Shown piece by piece: positions 50,225 to 59,298 of a DNA stretch of 61,181 bases. A program made the translations under genes and the position numbers. The DNA lies in NCBI GenBank assembly GCA_910584985.1, contig CAJUDJ010000011.1:1-61181 (forward strand). Direction: 5' to 3'. This DNA comes from an uncultured Eubacterium sp. (lineage in GTDB: Bacteria > Bacillota > Clostridia > Oscillospirales > Acutalibacteraceae). The notes under the pieces were generated by a model, which was not told the DNA's origin, searched no databases, and was given only the letters and a program-made list of their open reading frames with translations. The stretch's first letter is position 1. Every line of letters starts with the position of its first letter.

Positions 50225-50429
50225 TGCGCATCTTAAAGATATAAAACATTCCCTTTGAATTTTATTAGTTCGCAGGATGGAAAATAGGAATTCATCATCA
50301 ATACTAAATGTTTTTTAATTTGAACTTGTTTCGTATATTTATTTTTTATATCATCATATTCCTAAATTGTAATTTATAAATCCAATACTTTTTTATTAGT
50401 TTTGAAGTTAATTCCCTGCAAATGTTCAT

Positions 50430-50597
50430 TTATATACAAGCATAAAATTTATCTGTTATAATTTCGCTGCAAATTGCTTTGGCAGTAACAGCAGTATCCT
50501 TACATAAAACTGAAAAATCGTTTTGAAATGCTTCTGAAATACATAAAGCACTTGCTTCATGATTAGCATTTTTTGCATTTCTAACAATTATTTTCAT
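50430..50597 (-). pseudogene. N-terminal fragment of a GNAT-like gene
   Basis: A 55-codon frame starting MKIIVRNAKNANHEASALCI with SEAFQNDFSVLCKD and ending FYACI then TAA. The layout (helix, EAF-x-x-D-F, then a K-F/Y-x-V-A-like strand) resembles the first 50 residues of GNAT acetyltransferases, with the acetyl-CoA motif missing. It may be a truncated gene or a small free-standing protein. Bases 50225-50429 show no gene. Confidence 0.4.
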
Positions 50598-50624
50598 ATA
50601 ATCATCTCATTTTCAAATAAGAAT

Positions 50625-51341
50625 TCAGCAATTACTTGTATAATCAATATTTGCCAGCTTTGCCTGTCTGCACAAATCCTTTGTCTGTATTTTATATTGC
50701 CTTCTGTCTTTAATTGTATAAGTGCCGCACTGTCTAAATTCAAAACTAACATTTTTTCTTATGCATTGCTCCCTGACATGAAGCACCCAGTCGTAATTCA
50801 GCGGACGGGCATTGATATCAGATTCTCCGCCGACTACCACAAGCTCAATATTATCAAGATAGTTTTCTATATCTATCTTTTCCAATAACGGCTGTGCTGT
50901 AATACATTTATGCTTAATCGGTAATCCTTTAAATATAGATAATTTATCATTTGCATTCTTTTGATTTTCAACCGTGCAGCATACAACTACATTTTCATAT
51001 CCGTCATTCCAGTCCTTTGGAATACACTGCATAAACCGCTCAATTCTTTTAGTTAAAAACAAAAAGGTGCAGTCCTGCCGCTGCTTTATCATTTTCCAGC
51101 ATTCTTCCCGCCATGCATCTGCTTCTTCAATTAAGAAATCGGTGGAAAAGCACAGATATACCAAGCCGCTTTTCATTTTGTAATTCCCGTTTTTTAATTT
51201 TTTAATCGGCTTTTCAAAATCCTTTGTTTTTATAATTTCACTTGTGTTTATATTCCGCTTTGCATCTCCCTTATGTATGTAGCAGTGCAAGCATCCTTCA
51301 CTGCATTTTTTACATCCCCGCCAAGGATTCCACATTGCCAT
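50625..51341 (-). CDS. DUF5131 (phage Gp37/Gp68-like) protein
   Basis: A 238-residue protein starting MWNPWRGCKKCSEGCLHCY with the C-x2-C-x3-C-x2-C cluster of the family, then FLFLTKRIERF, VVVCCTVENQ, VVVGGESDINARPLNYDWV and VSFEFRQCGTY. The fold is expected to be TIM-barrel-like, related to radical-SAM enzymes. The function is unknown. It is common in phages and accessory regions. Confidence 0.85.
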   Translation of the reverse strand: MAMWNPWRGCKKCSEGCLHCYIHKGDAKRNINTSEIIKTKDFEKPIKKLKNGNYKMKSGLVYLCFSTDFLIEEADAWREECWKMIKQRQDCTFLFLTKRIERFMQCIPKDWNDGYENVVVCCTVENQKNANDKLSIFKGLPIKHKCITAQPLLEKIDIENYLDNIELVVVGGESDINARPLNYDWVLHVREQCIRKNVSFEFRQCGTYTIKDRRQYKIQTKDLCRQAKLANIDYTSNC

Positions 51342-51405
51342 AGTATTCTGCTCCTGACTACGATTTAAAATTTTTTATATGTATCTGTTCAGCAGAAAAG
51401 GCACT

Positions 51406-52167
51406 TCACAGTTTAAGATTTTCAACAGGTGTAATGCCCAGCTCCGAAAGAAAATTTTTCATTTTTTCAAGTCGTTTTTTATCAAGGTAAACTTCAGGTT
51501 GATGGGCATCAAGCCCGATGATAACGGGATTCTGTTCTTCTGCTGCAAACTTCCAGAAAGTTTTATCTGGATAGTTTCTTTTATCCCAAAAACCTAAAAA
51601 GTTGCACTCCAGCGGAATAGCAAGATTTTTCAGTTCTCTTACAAAATCTTTCATTTTCTGTTTATAGATTTCACGGCTGCCTGTAAAATGAATTAAATCA
51701 GGGTGGGCGAAATATAAAAATTCACCTGTTTTTAATCCCTCTAAGGTCTGAATGATGTATTTATCCAGAATTTCAATGCTGTTTGTTTTATGACCGCAGT
51801 AAAAAGCACCGCTGTCATATTCGTTATTTGTAAAGTGCTGACCTAAAATCAGATAATCATAATGAAACGGTTTTATAAAATCAAGCAGGCTGCTGAAAAT
51901 ATCGGGGTAGTATTCTGCTTCAAATCCAAGGCGGATTGTAATTCTGTCTGCATATTCCTTTTGCAGGCTGCGAATGCTTTTAACATAATCCTCGGTTTCG
52001 TTCAGCTTCATTCTGAAATCTGAATAATACTGTGTGGGAAAAGGATATGGAACATGATCCGAAAAACCGATTTCCGTATAGCCTGCTTTGATTGCGGCTT
52101 CAACATAATCACGGTCTGTTCCCTTGGCGTGATGGCATCTGAAAGTATGTGTGTGAAAATTCTGCAT
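51406..52167 (-). CDS. Histidinol-phosphatase, PHP family
   Basis: A 253-residue PHP-fold phosphoesterase. Metal motifs are NFHTHTFRCHHAKGTDRDYV, GFSDHVPYP, LGFEAEYYPD, LILGQHF, YFAHPDLIHF and GLDAHQPEVY. HisJ/HisK-type enzymes hydrolyse histidinol phosphate in histidine synthesis. No other his genes are nearby, so the substrate could differ. Confidence 0.85.
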   Translation of the reverse strand: MQNFHTHTFRCHHAKGTDRDYVEAAIKAGYTEIGFSDHVPYPFPTQYYSDFRMKLNETEDYVKSIRSLQKEYADRITIRLGFEAEYYPDIFSSLLDFIKPFHYDYLILGQHFTNNEYDSGAFYCGHKTNSIEILDKYIIQTLEGLKTGEFLYFAHPDLIHFTGSREIYKQKMKDFVRELKNLAIPLECNFLGFWDKRNYPDKTFWKFAAEEQNPVIIGLDAHQPEVYLDKKRLEKMKNFLSELGITPVENLKL

Positions 52168-52194
52168 GGTCTTGTTCCTGCCTTTGTATGTTTG

Positions 52195-53382
52195 CTATAT
52201 GGATAAGTTCAGTGTTTTATCAAGCCCGTTTTCTATAATCTCTGCTGCCTTGAAAAGCTTTTTTTGTTTCAGCTTTTTCAGAAAACGCCTTGTATTTTTA
52301 ATTTTTAAATCTGAAAAGCATCTTAAAATGGTTTCCATTGTTTCCAAATCTGTTTCCAGATATACTTTATAAAATAATACAGTTCCTTTATCATGCACGC
52401 CTTCGGGTCTTGAACCGTCTGCTGTGCGGATTTCGGGAAGTTCCTTATATCTTTTTATTTTTGGCTGCAGCATGGAATCAAAGAGGTTTTTATGATTTGA
52501 TTTTAATGCAAAAAGCAGAGCAGACCATTCTGCCGTGGTTTCATTCAGCCAATCTTCCCAGCTGTTTGTATCTGCACCGTGGCACCAGTTATGTGCTGTT
52601 TCATGCGCCCAAAGTCTGATCATTTCATTTTCTGTTTCTCCGAAAGTGGAACACCACAGCAAACCTCTTCTGACATATGCGGTTTCAGGTACGATAATTG
52701 CCGGTGCAATCAAAGGAACATCTAAAAAACGAATGTGTTTTCTTTTGAACAGATTACCGTTGTAATAGTTCATAATATTCTCATATGTTTTTGAAAAGTT
52801 CTGAAAAATTTCTTTTTTGTTCCTTTCGATTGTGTATATGTTCATATATCTGTTGGAAATGATACTTAATTTGCTTTTTCGATAGGCAACGATATTATAT
52901 GGATCATAAAATGGATTTGAATATTTCCAGCTTTTGTTTTTAGCATCGTATTTTGCTTTCAGCACATACCATTCAGAAGCATTATGGATAATAACACTGT
53001 TTCTGTTTATTCTGAAAGGCGGTTCTTGAGGAAACCACACGGAATACCAGCTCAAAGAAACAATGTCCTTTGTTATAATATTATTAAAGTTTTTCTTTTT
53101 TTCAGCATTAAACTGCACGGCGCCTGCATAAGAAATTTGTAATCCCCGAATCGGTTTTTTACCTGTAATTTCTACTTTCTGCGCAGGGCTTCTGAAAGCA
53201 AGCGTTGTTTCTTCCGTTATTTTAAAAGAAACGGCTGTGTTGCTTTTGATGGATAAAATTTTTAAATCCTTATTTAAATAAAATGAAATCTGCTTTCTGT
53301 TATTGAACGGGCATTTGATATGTGCTTCGGTCGTGAAGCTGTTGTCATAGAGCTTTAAATCTATTTTCATTGAATTTATCAT
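52195..53382 (-). CDS. M1-like zinc metallopeptidase
   Basis: A 395-residue protein. The N-terminal half is a beta-sandwich, as in M1 aminopeptidases. The catalytic motif is LWAHETAHNWCHG (H-E-x2-H) with the third ligand in WLNETTAEWSALLF 18-19 residues later. It ends with a helical bundle. It lacks the G-x-M-E-N substrate loop and the long C-terminal domain of aminopeptidase N, so the substrate is open. No signal peptide. ATG 53382 is used; the SD is weak, and an ATG at 53370 is possible. Confidence 0.8.
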   Translation of the reverse strand: MINSMKIDLKLYDNSFTTEAHIKCPFNNRKQISFYLNKDLKILSIKSNTAVSFKITEETTLAFRSPAQKVEITGKKPIRGLQISYAGAVQFNAEKKKNFNNIITKDIVSLSWYSVWFPQEPPFRINRNSVIIHNASEWYVLKAKYDAKNKSWKYSNPFYDPYNIVAYRKSKLSIISNRYMNIYTIERNKKEIFQNFSKTYENIMNYYNGNLFKRKHIRFLDVPLIAPAIIVPETAYVRRGLLWCSTFGETENEMIRLWAHETAHNWCHGADTNSWEDWLNETTAEWSALLFALKSNHKNLFDSMLQPKIKRYKELPEIRTADGSRPEGVHDKGTVLFYKVYLETDLETMETILRCFSDLKIKNTRRFLKKLKQKKLFKAAEIIENGLDKTLNLSI

Positions 53383-53549
53383 AGGAAAAATTTTTCAACC
53401 TCTTTTTCTATTGCAAATCCTGTTTCCTACATATCCTAATAAAAACGAAAAAAGAACTGTTTGTTGCTTTTTTCTATTATCTCACAATGCTTCACGAAAT
53501 ACAAACAATAATTGAAAATTTTGCAGTAAATATATAACGGGGTGTTTTA

Positions 53550-54551
53550 ATGAATATAAAAGGTAAAACCATTTTTTTTGAGAATCCGCCTGTGATTACA
53601 GGTTCTGCCGGCGTGTGCGGGAAAAAGGAAGGCGAAGGCCCGCTTGCACAGGATTTTGATGCAATATTTGAAGATACAACAATGGGTCAGCAGTCTTATG
53701 AGCTTGCCGAATCTGCCATGCTGCACGATGCGATTATCCGTGCCATTACGAATGCGCAGATAAGCCCTGCCAATGTTGATTTTATACTGAGCGGTGATTT
53801 GCTCGATCAGTGTATGGGAAGTGCATTTGCGATTAAGGATCTGGAAATTCCGTCTATCGGGTTATACGGTGCGTGTTCCACTATGGCGCTTTCGCTTTGT
53901 GTCGGTTCCATGCTGATAGACGGCGGGGCAAACTGTGTTGTTGCCGGCACATCCAGCCATTTCTGTTCGTCTGAAAGGCAGTTCCGCTTTCCGCTTGAAT
54001 ACGGCGGACAAAGACCGCCAAGTGCACAGTGGACGGTTACAGGTGCAGGCTCGGCAGTGTTAAGTGCGATGGGCGATGGTATAAAAATAAAAGCTGTTTC
54101 CATCGGCACAATCTGTGATCTTGGCATTACAGATGCCAATAATATGGGTGCGGCTATGGCACCGGCCGCGGAAAAGACCATATATGAATTTCTGCAGGAT
54201 ACGAACACGAAGCCGTCTGATTATGATTTGATTTTAACAGGCGATTTAGGCTTTACGGGTTCACAGCTTTTATATGAGCTTATGGAAACCGAGCACGGCA
54301 TTGATTTAAGAAATCAGCATAATGACTGCGGACTGATGATTTATAATCTGGAAGAGCAGGATGTAAACAGCGGCGGTTCAGGCTGCGGCTGTGCAGGCTC
54401 GGTTTTGTGTTCCCATATTTTAAAGAGGATGCGTAAAAACAAGCTGAAAAAAGTGCTTTTTACGGCAACAGGTGCATTGATGTCGCCAACTTCAAGCAAG
54501 CAGGGAAATTCGATTCCCGGTATAGCACATGCTGTTTTGCTGGAGGTGTAA
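53550..54551 (+). CDS. spoVAD: Stage V sporulation protein AD
   Basis: A 333-residue thiolase-fold protein of the SpoVA dipicolinic-acid channel. Visible family features are IFFENPPVITGSAGVCGKKE, LSGDLLDQC, GLYGACSTMALSL, AGTSSHFCSSERQFRFPLEY and GSGCGCAGSVL. SpoVAD binds Ca-DPA and works with SpoVAC and SpoVAE in the inner forespore membrane. Here it is separated from spoVAE and spoVAC by about 2.4 and 3.7 kb. Confidence 0.96.
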   Translation: MNIKGKTIFFENPPVITGSAGVCGKKEGEGPLAQDFDAIFEDTTMGQQSYELAESAMLHDAIIRAITNAQISPANVDFILSGDLLDQCMGSAFAIKDLEIPSIGLYGACSTMALSLCVGSMLIDGGANCVVAGTSSHFCSSERQFRFPLEYGGQRPPSAQWTVTGAGSAVLSAMGDGIKIKAVSIGTICDLGITDANNMGAAMAPAAEKTIYEFLQDTNTKPSDYDLILTGDLGFTGSQLLYELMETEHGIDLRNQHNDCGLMIYNLEEQDVNSGGSGCGCAGSVLCSHILKRMRKNKLKKVLFTATGALMSPTSSKQGNSIPGIAHAVLLEV

Positions 54552-54553
54552 AG

Positions 54554-54730
54554 ATGGATTTGAAAAACAATATTAAAGTATTCAGCGCTTTCAAGAAAAC
54601 AGTGGACGGCTTATATTCAATCATCACCGTTATTCGTGTGCTTGCAGTTATTCTGCTTGTGCTTCAGGCTGTTTTTCTGATTACGGAAAACGGAAAATCA
54701 TTTGCAAATCTATTTGATAAAGTGAATTGA
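54554..54730 (+). CDS. Small single-span membrane protein downstream of spoVAD
   Basis: A 58-residue protein starting MDLKNNIKVFSAFKKTVDGL, with one membrane helix (about 23-43, IITVIRVLAVILLVLQAVFL) and a short polar tail. Two bases after the spoVAD stop, GGAGG 9 bases upstream of the ATG. Its co-transcription with spoVAD suggests a forespore membrane role. No family recognised. Confidence 0.7.
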   Translation: MDLKNNIKVFSAFKKTVDGLYSIITVIRVLAVILLVLQAVFLITENGKSFANLFDKVN

Positions 54731-54757
54731 GAAGCATCGGGTGATGCTTCTTTTTTA
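54731..54757 (+). terminator. Terminator of the spoVAD unit
   Basis: Arms GAAGCATC and GATGCTTC with a 4-base loop and T6. Confidence 0.9.
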
Positions 54758-54812
54758 TTGAAAACAGATTTCATATATGTTATTATGAAATTATTGACAG
54801 GAGTGAGATAAA

Positions 54813-55187
54813 GTGAAAGCTATTTTATATAATGCTGCAAGGGCTGTTGTTCATCCCCAAAAAATAAGCAATCAGATTTGCAGTGGCGGTGTTGGTGCGG
54901 CAGTTTTATCAAAAAACGGAAACATCTATACAGGTGTTTGCATAGATACGGATTGTTCACTTGGTATGTGCGCCGAACGTAATGCGATTTCTTCTATGAT
55001 TACAAAAGGTGAGTTTGAAATAAAAATGGTGGTTGCCGTGGATAAAAAGGGAAATGTTTTGCCGCCATGCGGCGCATGCAGAGAATTTATGATGCAGCTT
55101 AAAAATTCAAAAGATACAGAAGTGCTGGTAGATAATAACGGCATGCTTGTAAAACTGGCGGATTTGATGCCATATTCCTATTCATAA
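54813..55187 (+). CDS. Cytidine deaminase-like (blasticidin-S-deaminase-like) protein
   Basis: A 124-residue zinc deaminase with GGVGAAVLSKNGNIYTGVC, the catalytic CAERNAISSM and the zinc motif PPCGACREFMMQL. Length and the initial GVGAA block fit the CDA/BSD group. Substrates could be cytidine or a nucleoside antibiotic. GGAG lies upstream of the ATG. Confidence 0.85.
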   Translation: MKAILYNAARAVVHPQKISNQICSGGVGAAVLSKNGNIYTGVCIDTDCSLGMCAERNAISSMITKGEFEIKMVVAVDKKGNVLPPCGACREFMMQLKNSKDTEVLVDNNGMLVKLADLMPYSYS

Positions 55188-55210
55188 AAACGAATGAGGC
55201 TTGCTTTAAT

Positions 55211-55722
55211 ATGAAAGATACAGAATATGAAAAGATGATAAGCATAGTCAATCAGACTTTTCCTTTGAAGCTGAAAAAAGATACACTTGATTTTCTGTTG
55301 TTTTTGAAAGACAGTGGAACAGAGTCTGAACGGCTTTACGGATATTGGAAAAATCAGTTCTACTGGATGGTAATTATCAAAAAGAGTGTGTCTGCTATAT
55401 TCTGTTGAACGGAAACGGTGAGGAAAGGCAGTTTGCTCCGCTTACAGTCTGGACGGATGACAGCGATTCCGCTTGTTATGAAAATGTATTGCTGCGCAAG
55501 GAGTTAAAGCGTATCGCCTTGAATCATATTGATTATTGCTTAAACTGCGGTTCCTGTTCGGGTGGTACGGACAGAATGCTGTTTGGTGAAAGTTATCCTT
55601 CTGTTTGCAGAACGGCAATGCGGTTTATTAATCCGAATCAGGCTGATTTTCAGCTTTTAAAAATGATTTTAAAAGAAAGAATGAAATACATAGAAATCAA
55701 AAGAATATTGATTAAAAAATAA
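55211..55722 (+). pseudogene. Frameshifted gene of unknown family
   Basis: The first frame reads MKDTEYEKMISIVNQTFPLK to ERLYGYWKNQFYW and stops at 55408. The second opens at 55345 and reads VLLDGNYQKECVCYILLNGN, then LNCGSCSGGTDRMLFGESYP, and ends at 55722. One base change near the AAAAA run at 55350 would join them into about 170 residues. A Cys cluster (C-L-N-C-G-S-C) suggests metal binding. The frameshift could be real decay or a sequencing error. Confidence 0.55.
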
Positions 55723-55753
55723 CTCCAAAAACAATTTGAGAGAAGCGGGAAAT

Positions 55754-56178
55754 ATGAAAGAAAAATTACTTGCAGAAATCAGAAAGCTGGGTATTGAAGA
55801 ATTTGAAACAATGCAAATGCTGAATCTGCTGGACGGCAGTGTGCTGTATGACTTTGAAGGGCAAAGACGATGATTTGTGATATTGATTTTTTCAGAAAAC
55901 AGCCTGTTGTGAATGATATGGGAAGAATGTGGGGTAGTTCCATTTTTATGTCACCTGAAGAATTTGAAAAAGGTGCCATACTTGATGAAAGCACAAATGT
56001 TTATACCTTGGGTGCTATGGCATTTGCTCTTTTCGGCTATTATAAAAGAGATTTAGAAAATTGGACTTTAAGCCAAGACCTGTATAATGCTGCCGCAAAA
56101 GCAACAAGTGGAAATCGGAATAAAAGACAACAGTCAATTCAGGAATTTATTTATGAATGGAATAAAGCAAGGGATTGA
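55754..56178 (+). pseudogene. Truncated, frameshifted protein-kinase-like gene
   Basis: MKEKLLAEIRKLGIEEFETM leads to LLDGSVLYDFEGQ, then a one-base shift at the ATGA (55869-55872) into MICDIDFFRKQPVVNDMGRM, FMSPEEFEKGAILDES, TNVYTLGAMAFALFGYY and the C-terminal helices. This is the C-lobe of a Ser/Thr kinase-like fold with D-x-D-F and A-P-E-like (S-P-E-E-F) motifs. The N-lobe is deleted. Bases 56179-56289 contain a 40-codon frame (MATSTEYMEL...) that I cannot support as a gene. Confidence 0.65.
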
Positions 56179-56289
56179 GGCTGACTATGGCAACAAGCAC
56201 GGAATATATGGAGTTGCTCACGAATTTGTTTATTGCCATATACGATGAATTGCCCGAACCAAAAATGAAAAGCAAAAAGGGGATAATGA

Positions 56290-56796
56290 ATGAAAAGAGA
56301 ATTGATTGAAAGCATAAGCGCAACAACGGAAATTATGTTTCACAATTTTTATGTAACGCTTGTTACCTGCGATATGAATTACATATTGTGCGGTATGCCA
56401 ATCTGGAAGCATTGCTATCACACCCTGCATTCGTGCGATCAATGGTTTATCAATCCTACGCAATACGAAGAGCCGCCGTTTCACGAAGCGGGGCTGAACA
56501 GCCTTGATTATCTGGGTGAAAAGGTGCTGTCAAGAGCGAATTTGCTGAATTACTTTGAACAGGTTAAAGCTAAAATATTGAGCTATCTTGACGGCTTAAG
56601 TGATGCGGATTTGTACGAAAAGCCGGAGGGCTATGCACATATCAGGCTGGAATGTATGATGGGTCAGATGCGGCATTTTTACTGCCATTTGGGAAATATC
56701 AATGCAACTACGATTATGGAAACAAATAAATGGCCGAGAGTGGTTGGCATGAGCGGATATGAACAAGGACTTGATAAAAACAATCTATATGAGTAG
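56290..56796 (+). CDS. DinB-family protein
   Basis: A 168-residue four-helix-bundle protein. The metal-site histidines are in WKHCYHTLHSCDQWF and in LECMMGQMRHFYCHLGNINA. DinB/YfiT proteins are thiol- or metal-dependent transferases of mostly unknown substrate. AAAGGGG precedes the ATG. It stands alone between pseudogenes. Confidence 0.82.
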   Translation: MKRELIESISATTEIMFHNFYVTLVTCDMNYILCGMPIWKHCYHTLHSCDQWFINPTQYEEPPFHEAGLNSLDYLGEKVLSRANLLNYFEQVKAKILSYLDGLSDADLYEKPEGYAHIRLECMMGQMRHFYCHLGNINATTIMETNKWPRVVGMSGYEQGLDKNNLYE

Positions 56797-56913
56797 CAGG
56801 GGATTATTACAATATGTTTGATAATAATGACAACAGGCATACTTGTATTAAATAATTTCCCCAACCCCACATAAAATAGAAAGCCTATTTCTTCTGTATT
56901 TCCGAATATAAGA

Positions 56914-56943
56914 ATGGGAGATGCTCTTTTTTGAGTGTCTCCC
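56914..56943 (-). terminator. Terminator/stem-loop after spoVAE
   Basis: Stem ATGGGAGAtGCTC / GAGtGTCTCCCAT with a T6 loop, convergent between dinB and spoVAE; no long T tract on the minus side. Confidence 0.55.
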
Positions 56944-56966
56944 ATATCTCTGTATTTTTGTTCAGA

Positions 56967-57320
56967 TTATTTATCTTTAGGTCTTGCGATAAGTGAAACA
57001 ACAAGCCCCGAAAGCACAGCCACGGTTACACCGCCGGCGCAGGCTGTAAGTCCGCCGGTGATTACGCCAATAAATCCATCCTTCTGAATAGCTTCCTTAA
57101 CACCGTTTGCAAGTGAATTGCCGAAGCCTGTAAGCGGAATGGTTGCCCCTGCACCGGCGAAATCCACAAGTTTGTCATACCAGCCGAATGCACCGAGAAG
57201 CACACCGAGGCAAACAAAAAGAACAAGTATTCTTGCTGGCGTCATCTTTGTTAAATCAATCAGGAGCTGACCGATTACACAGATGAAGCCGCCTACTAAA
57301 AAAGCATATAAAAAAATCAT
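56967..57320 (-). CDS. spoVAE: Stage V sporulation protein AE (SpoVAEb type)
   Basis: A 117-residue protein with about three membrane helices (2-20, 32-48, 85-110). It contains the family blocks FLVGGFICVIGQLLIDLTKM, TPARILVLFV, LVDFAGAGATIPLTGFGNSL and the glycine-rich GVITGGLTACAGGVTVAV. It forms part of the DPA channel with SpoVAC. Its strand is opposite to spoVAC and spoVAD, which is unusual. Confidence 0.95.
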   Translation of the reverse strand: MIFLYAFLVGGFICVIGQLLIDLTKMTPARILVLFVCLGVLLGAFGWYDKLVDFAGAGATIPLTGFGNSLANGVKEAIQKDGFIGVITGGLTACAGGVTVAVLSGLVVSLIARPKDK

Positions 57321-57391
57321 AAAAAATCACCTGCTATATTTTTTACATATAACAGGTGATTTATTCTTATTTATTGAATTTGATTTTTGCA

Positions 57392-58138
57392 TCAGCCTTC
57401 ATCAATCGGATTTTTATTATCCTTTTTGGATTCTCTGCCGTATTTTTCTTCAAATCCGGGATTAATATAATCCTCAACAATTCTGCCATCGCGTATTCTG
57501 ATAACACGCTCTGCCTGTTCGGCAATTTCATTGTCATGGGTGATAATAATAACGGTTCTGCCCTCATCCTTAAGATTATGCAGAATCTGCATAACATCCT
57601 TTGTGGAGCGTGTGTCAAGGTTTCCTGTGGGCTCATCGGCAAGAATTACGGGCGGTGCGGCGGCGATTGCGCGTGCAACTGCCACACGCTGCTGCTGACC
57701 GCCGGAAAGTGCGGCAGGAAGATGGTGCATTCTTTTTTCAAGGCCAACCTTTTTTAAGGCTGCTTCTGAAATTTCACGTCGTTCATTTTTGGAAATGCCC
57801 CTGTAAACCAGCGGAAGCTCAACATTTTCGATTGCGTTAAGAGATGCAATCAGATTAAACCCCTGAAAAATAAAACCGATTTCCTCGTTTCGGATTTCAC
57901 TCATCTGGTCATCGGTTAAATCGTCCAGAAGCGTGCCGTTTATATAATATTCGCCGCTTGTAGGTGTATCAAGCAGGCCGAGCATATTCATCAGCGTTGA
58001 TTTTCCCGAGCCTGACTGACCGATGATTGCTACAAATTCGCCTTCATCAATTGTTAGCGAAACACCGTCCAGCGCATTAACCTGGTTTTCACCGGGATTA
58101 TAAATTTTATAAACATCTCTAACATCAATCAGGTGCAT
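57392..58138 (-). CDS. ABC transporter ATP-binding protein (LolD/MacB-like), orphan
   Basis: A 248-residue ATPase with GQSGSGKSTLMNMLGLLD, FIFQGFNLI, LSGGQQQRVAVARAIAAAP, VILADEPTGNLD and IIITHD. An extra charged tail of about 20 residues follows (EEKYGRESKKDNKNP). No FtsX-type permease is adjacent, whereas these ATPases normally pair with one. It lies between spoVAE and spoVAC. Confidence 0.92.
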   Translation of the reverse strand: MHLIDVRDVYKIYNPGENQVNALDGVSLTIDEGEFVAIIGQSGSGKSTLMNMLGLLDTPTSGEYYINGTLLDDLTDDQMSEIRNEEIGFIFQGFNLIASLNAIENVELPLVYRGISKNERREISEAALKKVGLEKRMHHLPAALSGGQQQRVAVARAIAAAPPVILADEPTGNLDTRSTKDVMQILHNLKDEGRTVIIITHDNEIAEQAERVIRIRDGRIVEDYINPGFEEKYGRESKKDNKNPIDEG

Positions 58139-58256
58139 AGCAATTCTGTCCTTTACTATATGTATATTTTTATATTACAGATATTTATATAATTTGTCAA
58201 GAGATTTGTATAATTGTAAAAATATATTTAATAATACTTAATGAGGTGTTAATAAA

Positions 58257-58700
58257 ATGAGTATCAGTAAAGACGAATACAGCAAAATGGCAGACAAGGC
58301 AAGCCCTGATTCTCCGATTATTCTGAACTGCGTTAAGGCATTTATTATAGGTGGTCTGATATGCACATTCGGCCAGCTGCTGAATACAATTTTTTCTAAT
58401 GCCGGGCTTAACGAAAAGGAAATCAAGATTGCAACGCCCTGTGTTGTTATTATTATAACCGCCATTCTGACAGGTATAGGTGTGTTTGACAAAATTGCAC
58501 GCCATGCAGGGGCAGGCACAATTGTTCCGATAACGGGCTTTGCCAATTCCGTTGTTTCGCCTGCGCTTGAATTTAAGCATGAGGGCATGGTGCTTGGCAC
58601 GGCTGCACAGATGTTTTCCATTGCCGGTCCTGTAATTGTGTACGGTGTGGGAAGCTCTGTATTATACGGCATCATCATCTATGTTTTCCATCTTTATTAA
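58257..58700 (+). CDS. spoVAC: Stage V sporulation protein AC
   Basis: A 147-residue membrane protein with four or five helices. Family blocks are SPIILNCVKAFIIGGLICTF, GIGVFDKIARHAGAGTIVPI, TGFANSVVSPALEFKHEG and a C-terminal GPVIVYGVGSSVLYG. SpoVAC acts as the DPA channel and is mechanosensitive in B. subtilis. It is normally followed by spoVAD and spoVAE; here an SCP2-domain gene follows. Confidence 0.96.
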   Translation: MSISKDEYSKMADKASPDSPIILNCVKAFIIGGLICTFGQLLNTIFSNAGLNEKEIKIATPCVVIIITAILTGIGVFDKIARHAGAGTIVPITGFANSVVSPALEFKHEGMVLGTAAQMFSIAGPVIVYGVGSSVLYGIIIYVFHLY

Positions 58701-58790
58701 TTTTTAATTAAAGAATTGACAATAAAGGATTGAAACTGAATTTAATATATGATATTATATTTATATAATAAATTCAGGAGGTTTTTTATT

Positions 58791-59126
58791 GTGGCAATGA
58801 CTTATGAATCCATTGTGGATACTGTAAGAAACAAGTTTAAAAATGTGGATGTCAGCTCTGTTCCGGGAACGCTTGCATATCAGTTTAATATTGAAGGCAA
58901 GGTAAGCGGCATATTCTATGTTGAAATTAAAGACGGAAAGGTTAATGTTGAACCTTATGAGTATTATGACCGTAATGCAATTCTGATTTTAAACGGCACA
59001 AATCTGATTAAGCTGATTAATGGCAAGCTTGATCCCGTAATTGCGTTTACAACAGGTAAGCTGAAGGTTGAAGGCGATATTAACGCAGCGCTTGAATTAA
59101 CCAAGTTTTTAAAGCAGGCAAAATAA
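58791..59126 (+). CDS. SCP2 sterol-binding-domain protein
   Basis: A 111-residue protein with the SCP2 fold: YESIVDTVRNKFKNVDVS, VSGIFYVEIKDGKVNVEPY, DRNAILILNGTNLIKLINGK and the C-terminal TGKLKVEGDINAALELTKFL. These proteins bind lipids in a hydrophobic tunnel. AGGAGG is 9 bases before a GTG at 58791; an ATG at 58797 is 15 bases away, so the GTG is preferred. Confidence 0.88.
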   Translation: MAMTYESIVDTVRNKFKNVDVSSVPGTLAYQFNIEGKVSGIFYVEIKDGKVNVEPYEYYDRNAILILNGTNLIKLINGKLDPVIAFTTGKLKVEGDINAALELTKFLKQAK

Positions 59127-59134
59127 ACGGTATA

Positions 59135-59173
59135 AAAAAACCGGGGGATTTATTATCCTTCGGTTTGTTTTTT
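59135..59173 (+). terminator. Terminator after the SCP2 gene
   Basis: Interrupted stem AAACCG..GGAT / ATCC..CGGTTT with a 5-base loop, then GTTTTTTT. Confidence 0.8.
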
Positions 59174-59298
59174 TGTTTAAATGTGCGTTTTATTGATATT
59201 TCGTTTTACACATTTTACAATAATTTCAATTTTGCTTGTATTCAATATTCTTTTCCGATATAATAAAGAGGATGTGAAATAAATGGGAGGAAAAATTT

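Noticed and set aside
56187..56309. 40-codon frame MATSTEYMEL...
   Set aside because: Overlaps the dinB start, has no SD and no recognisable family; may be the end of another decayed gene.
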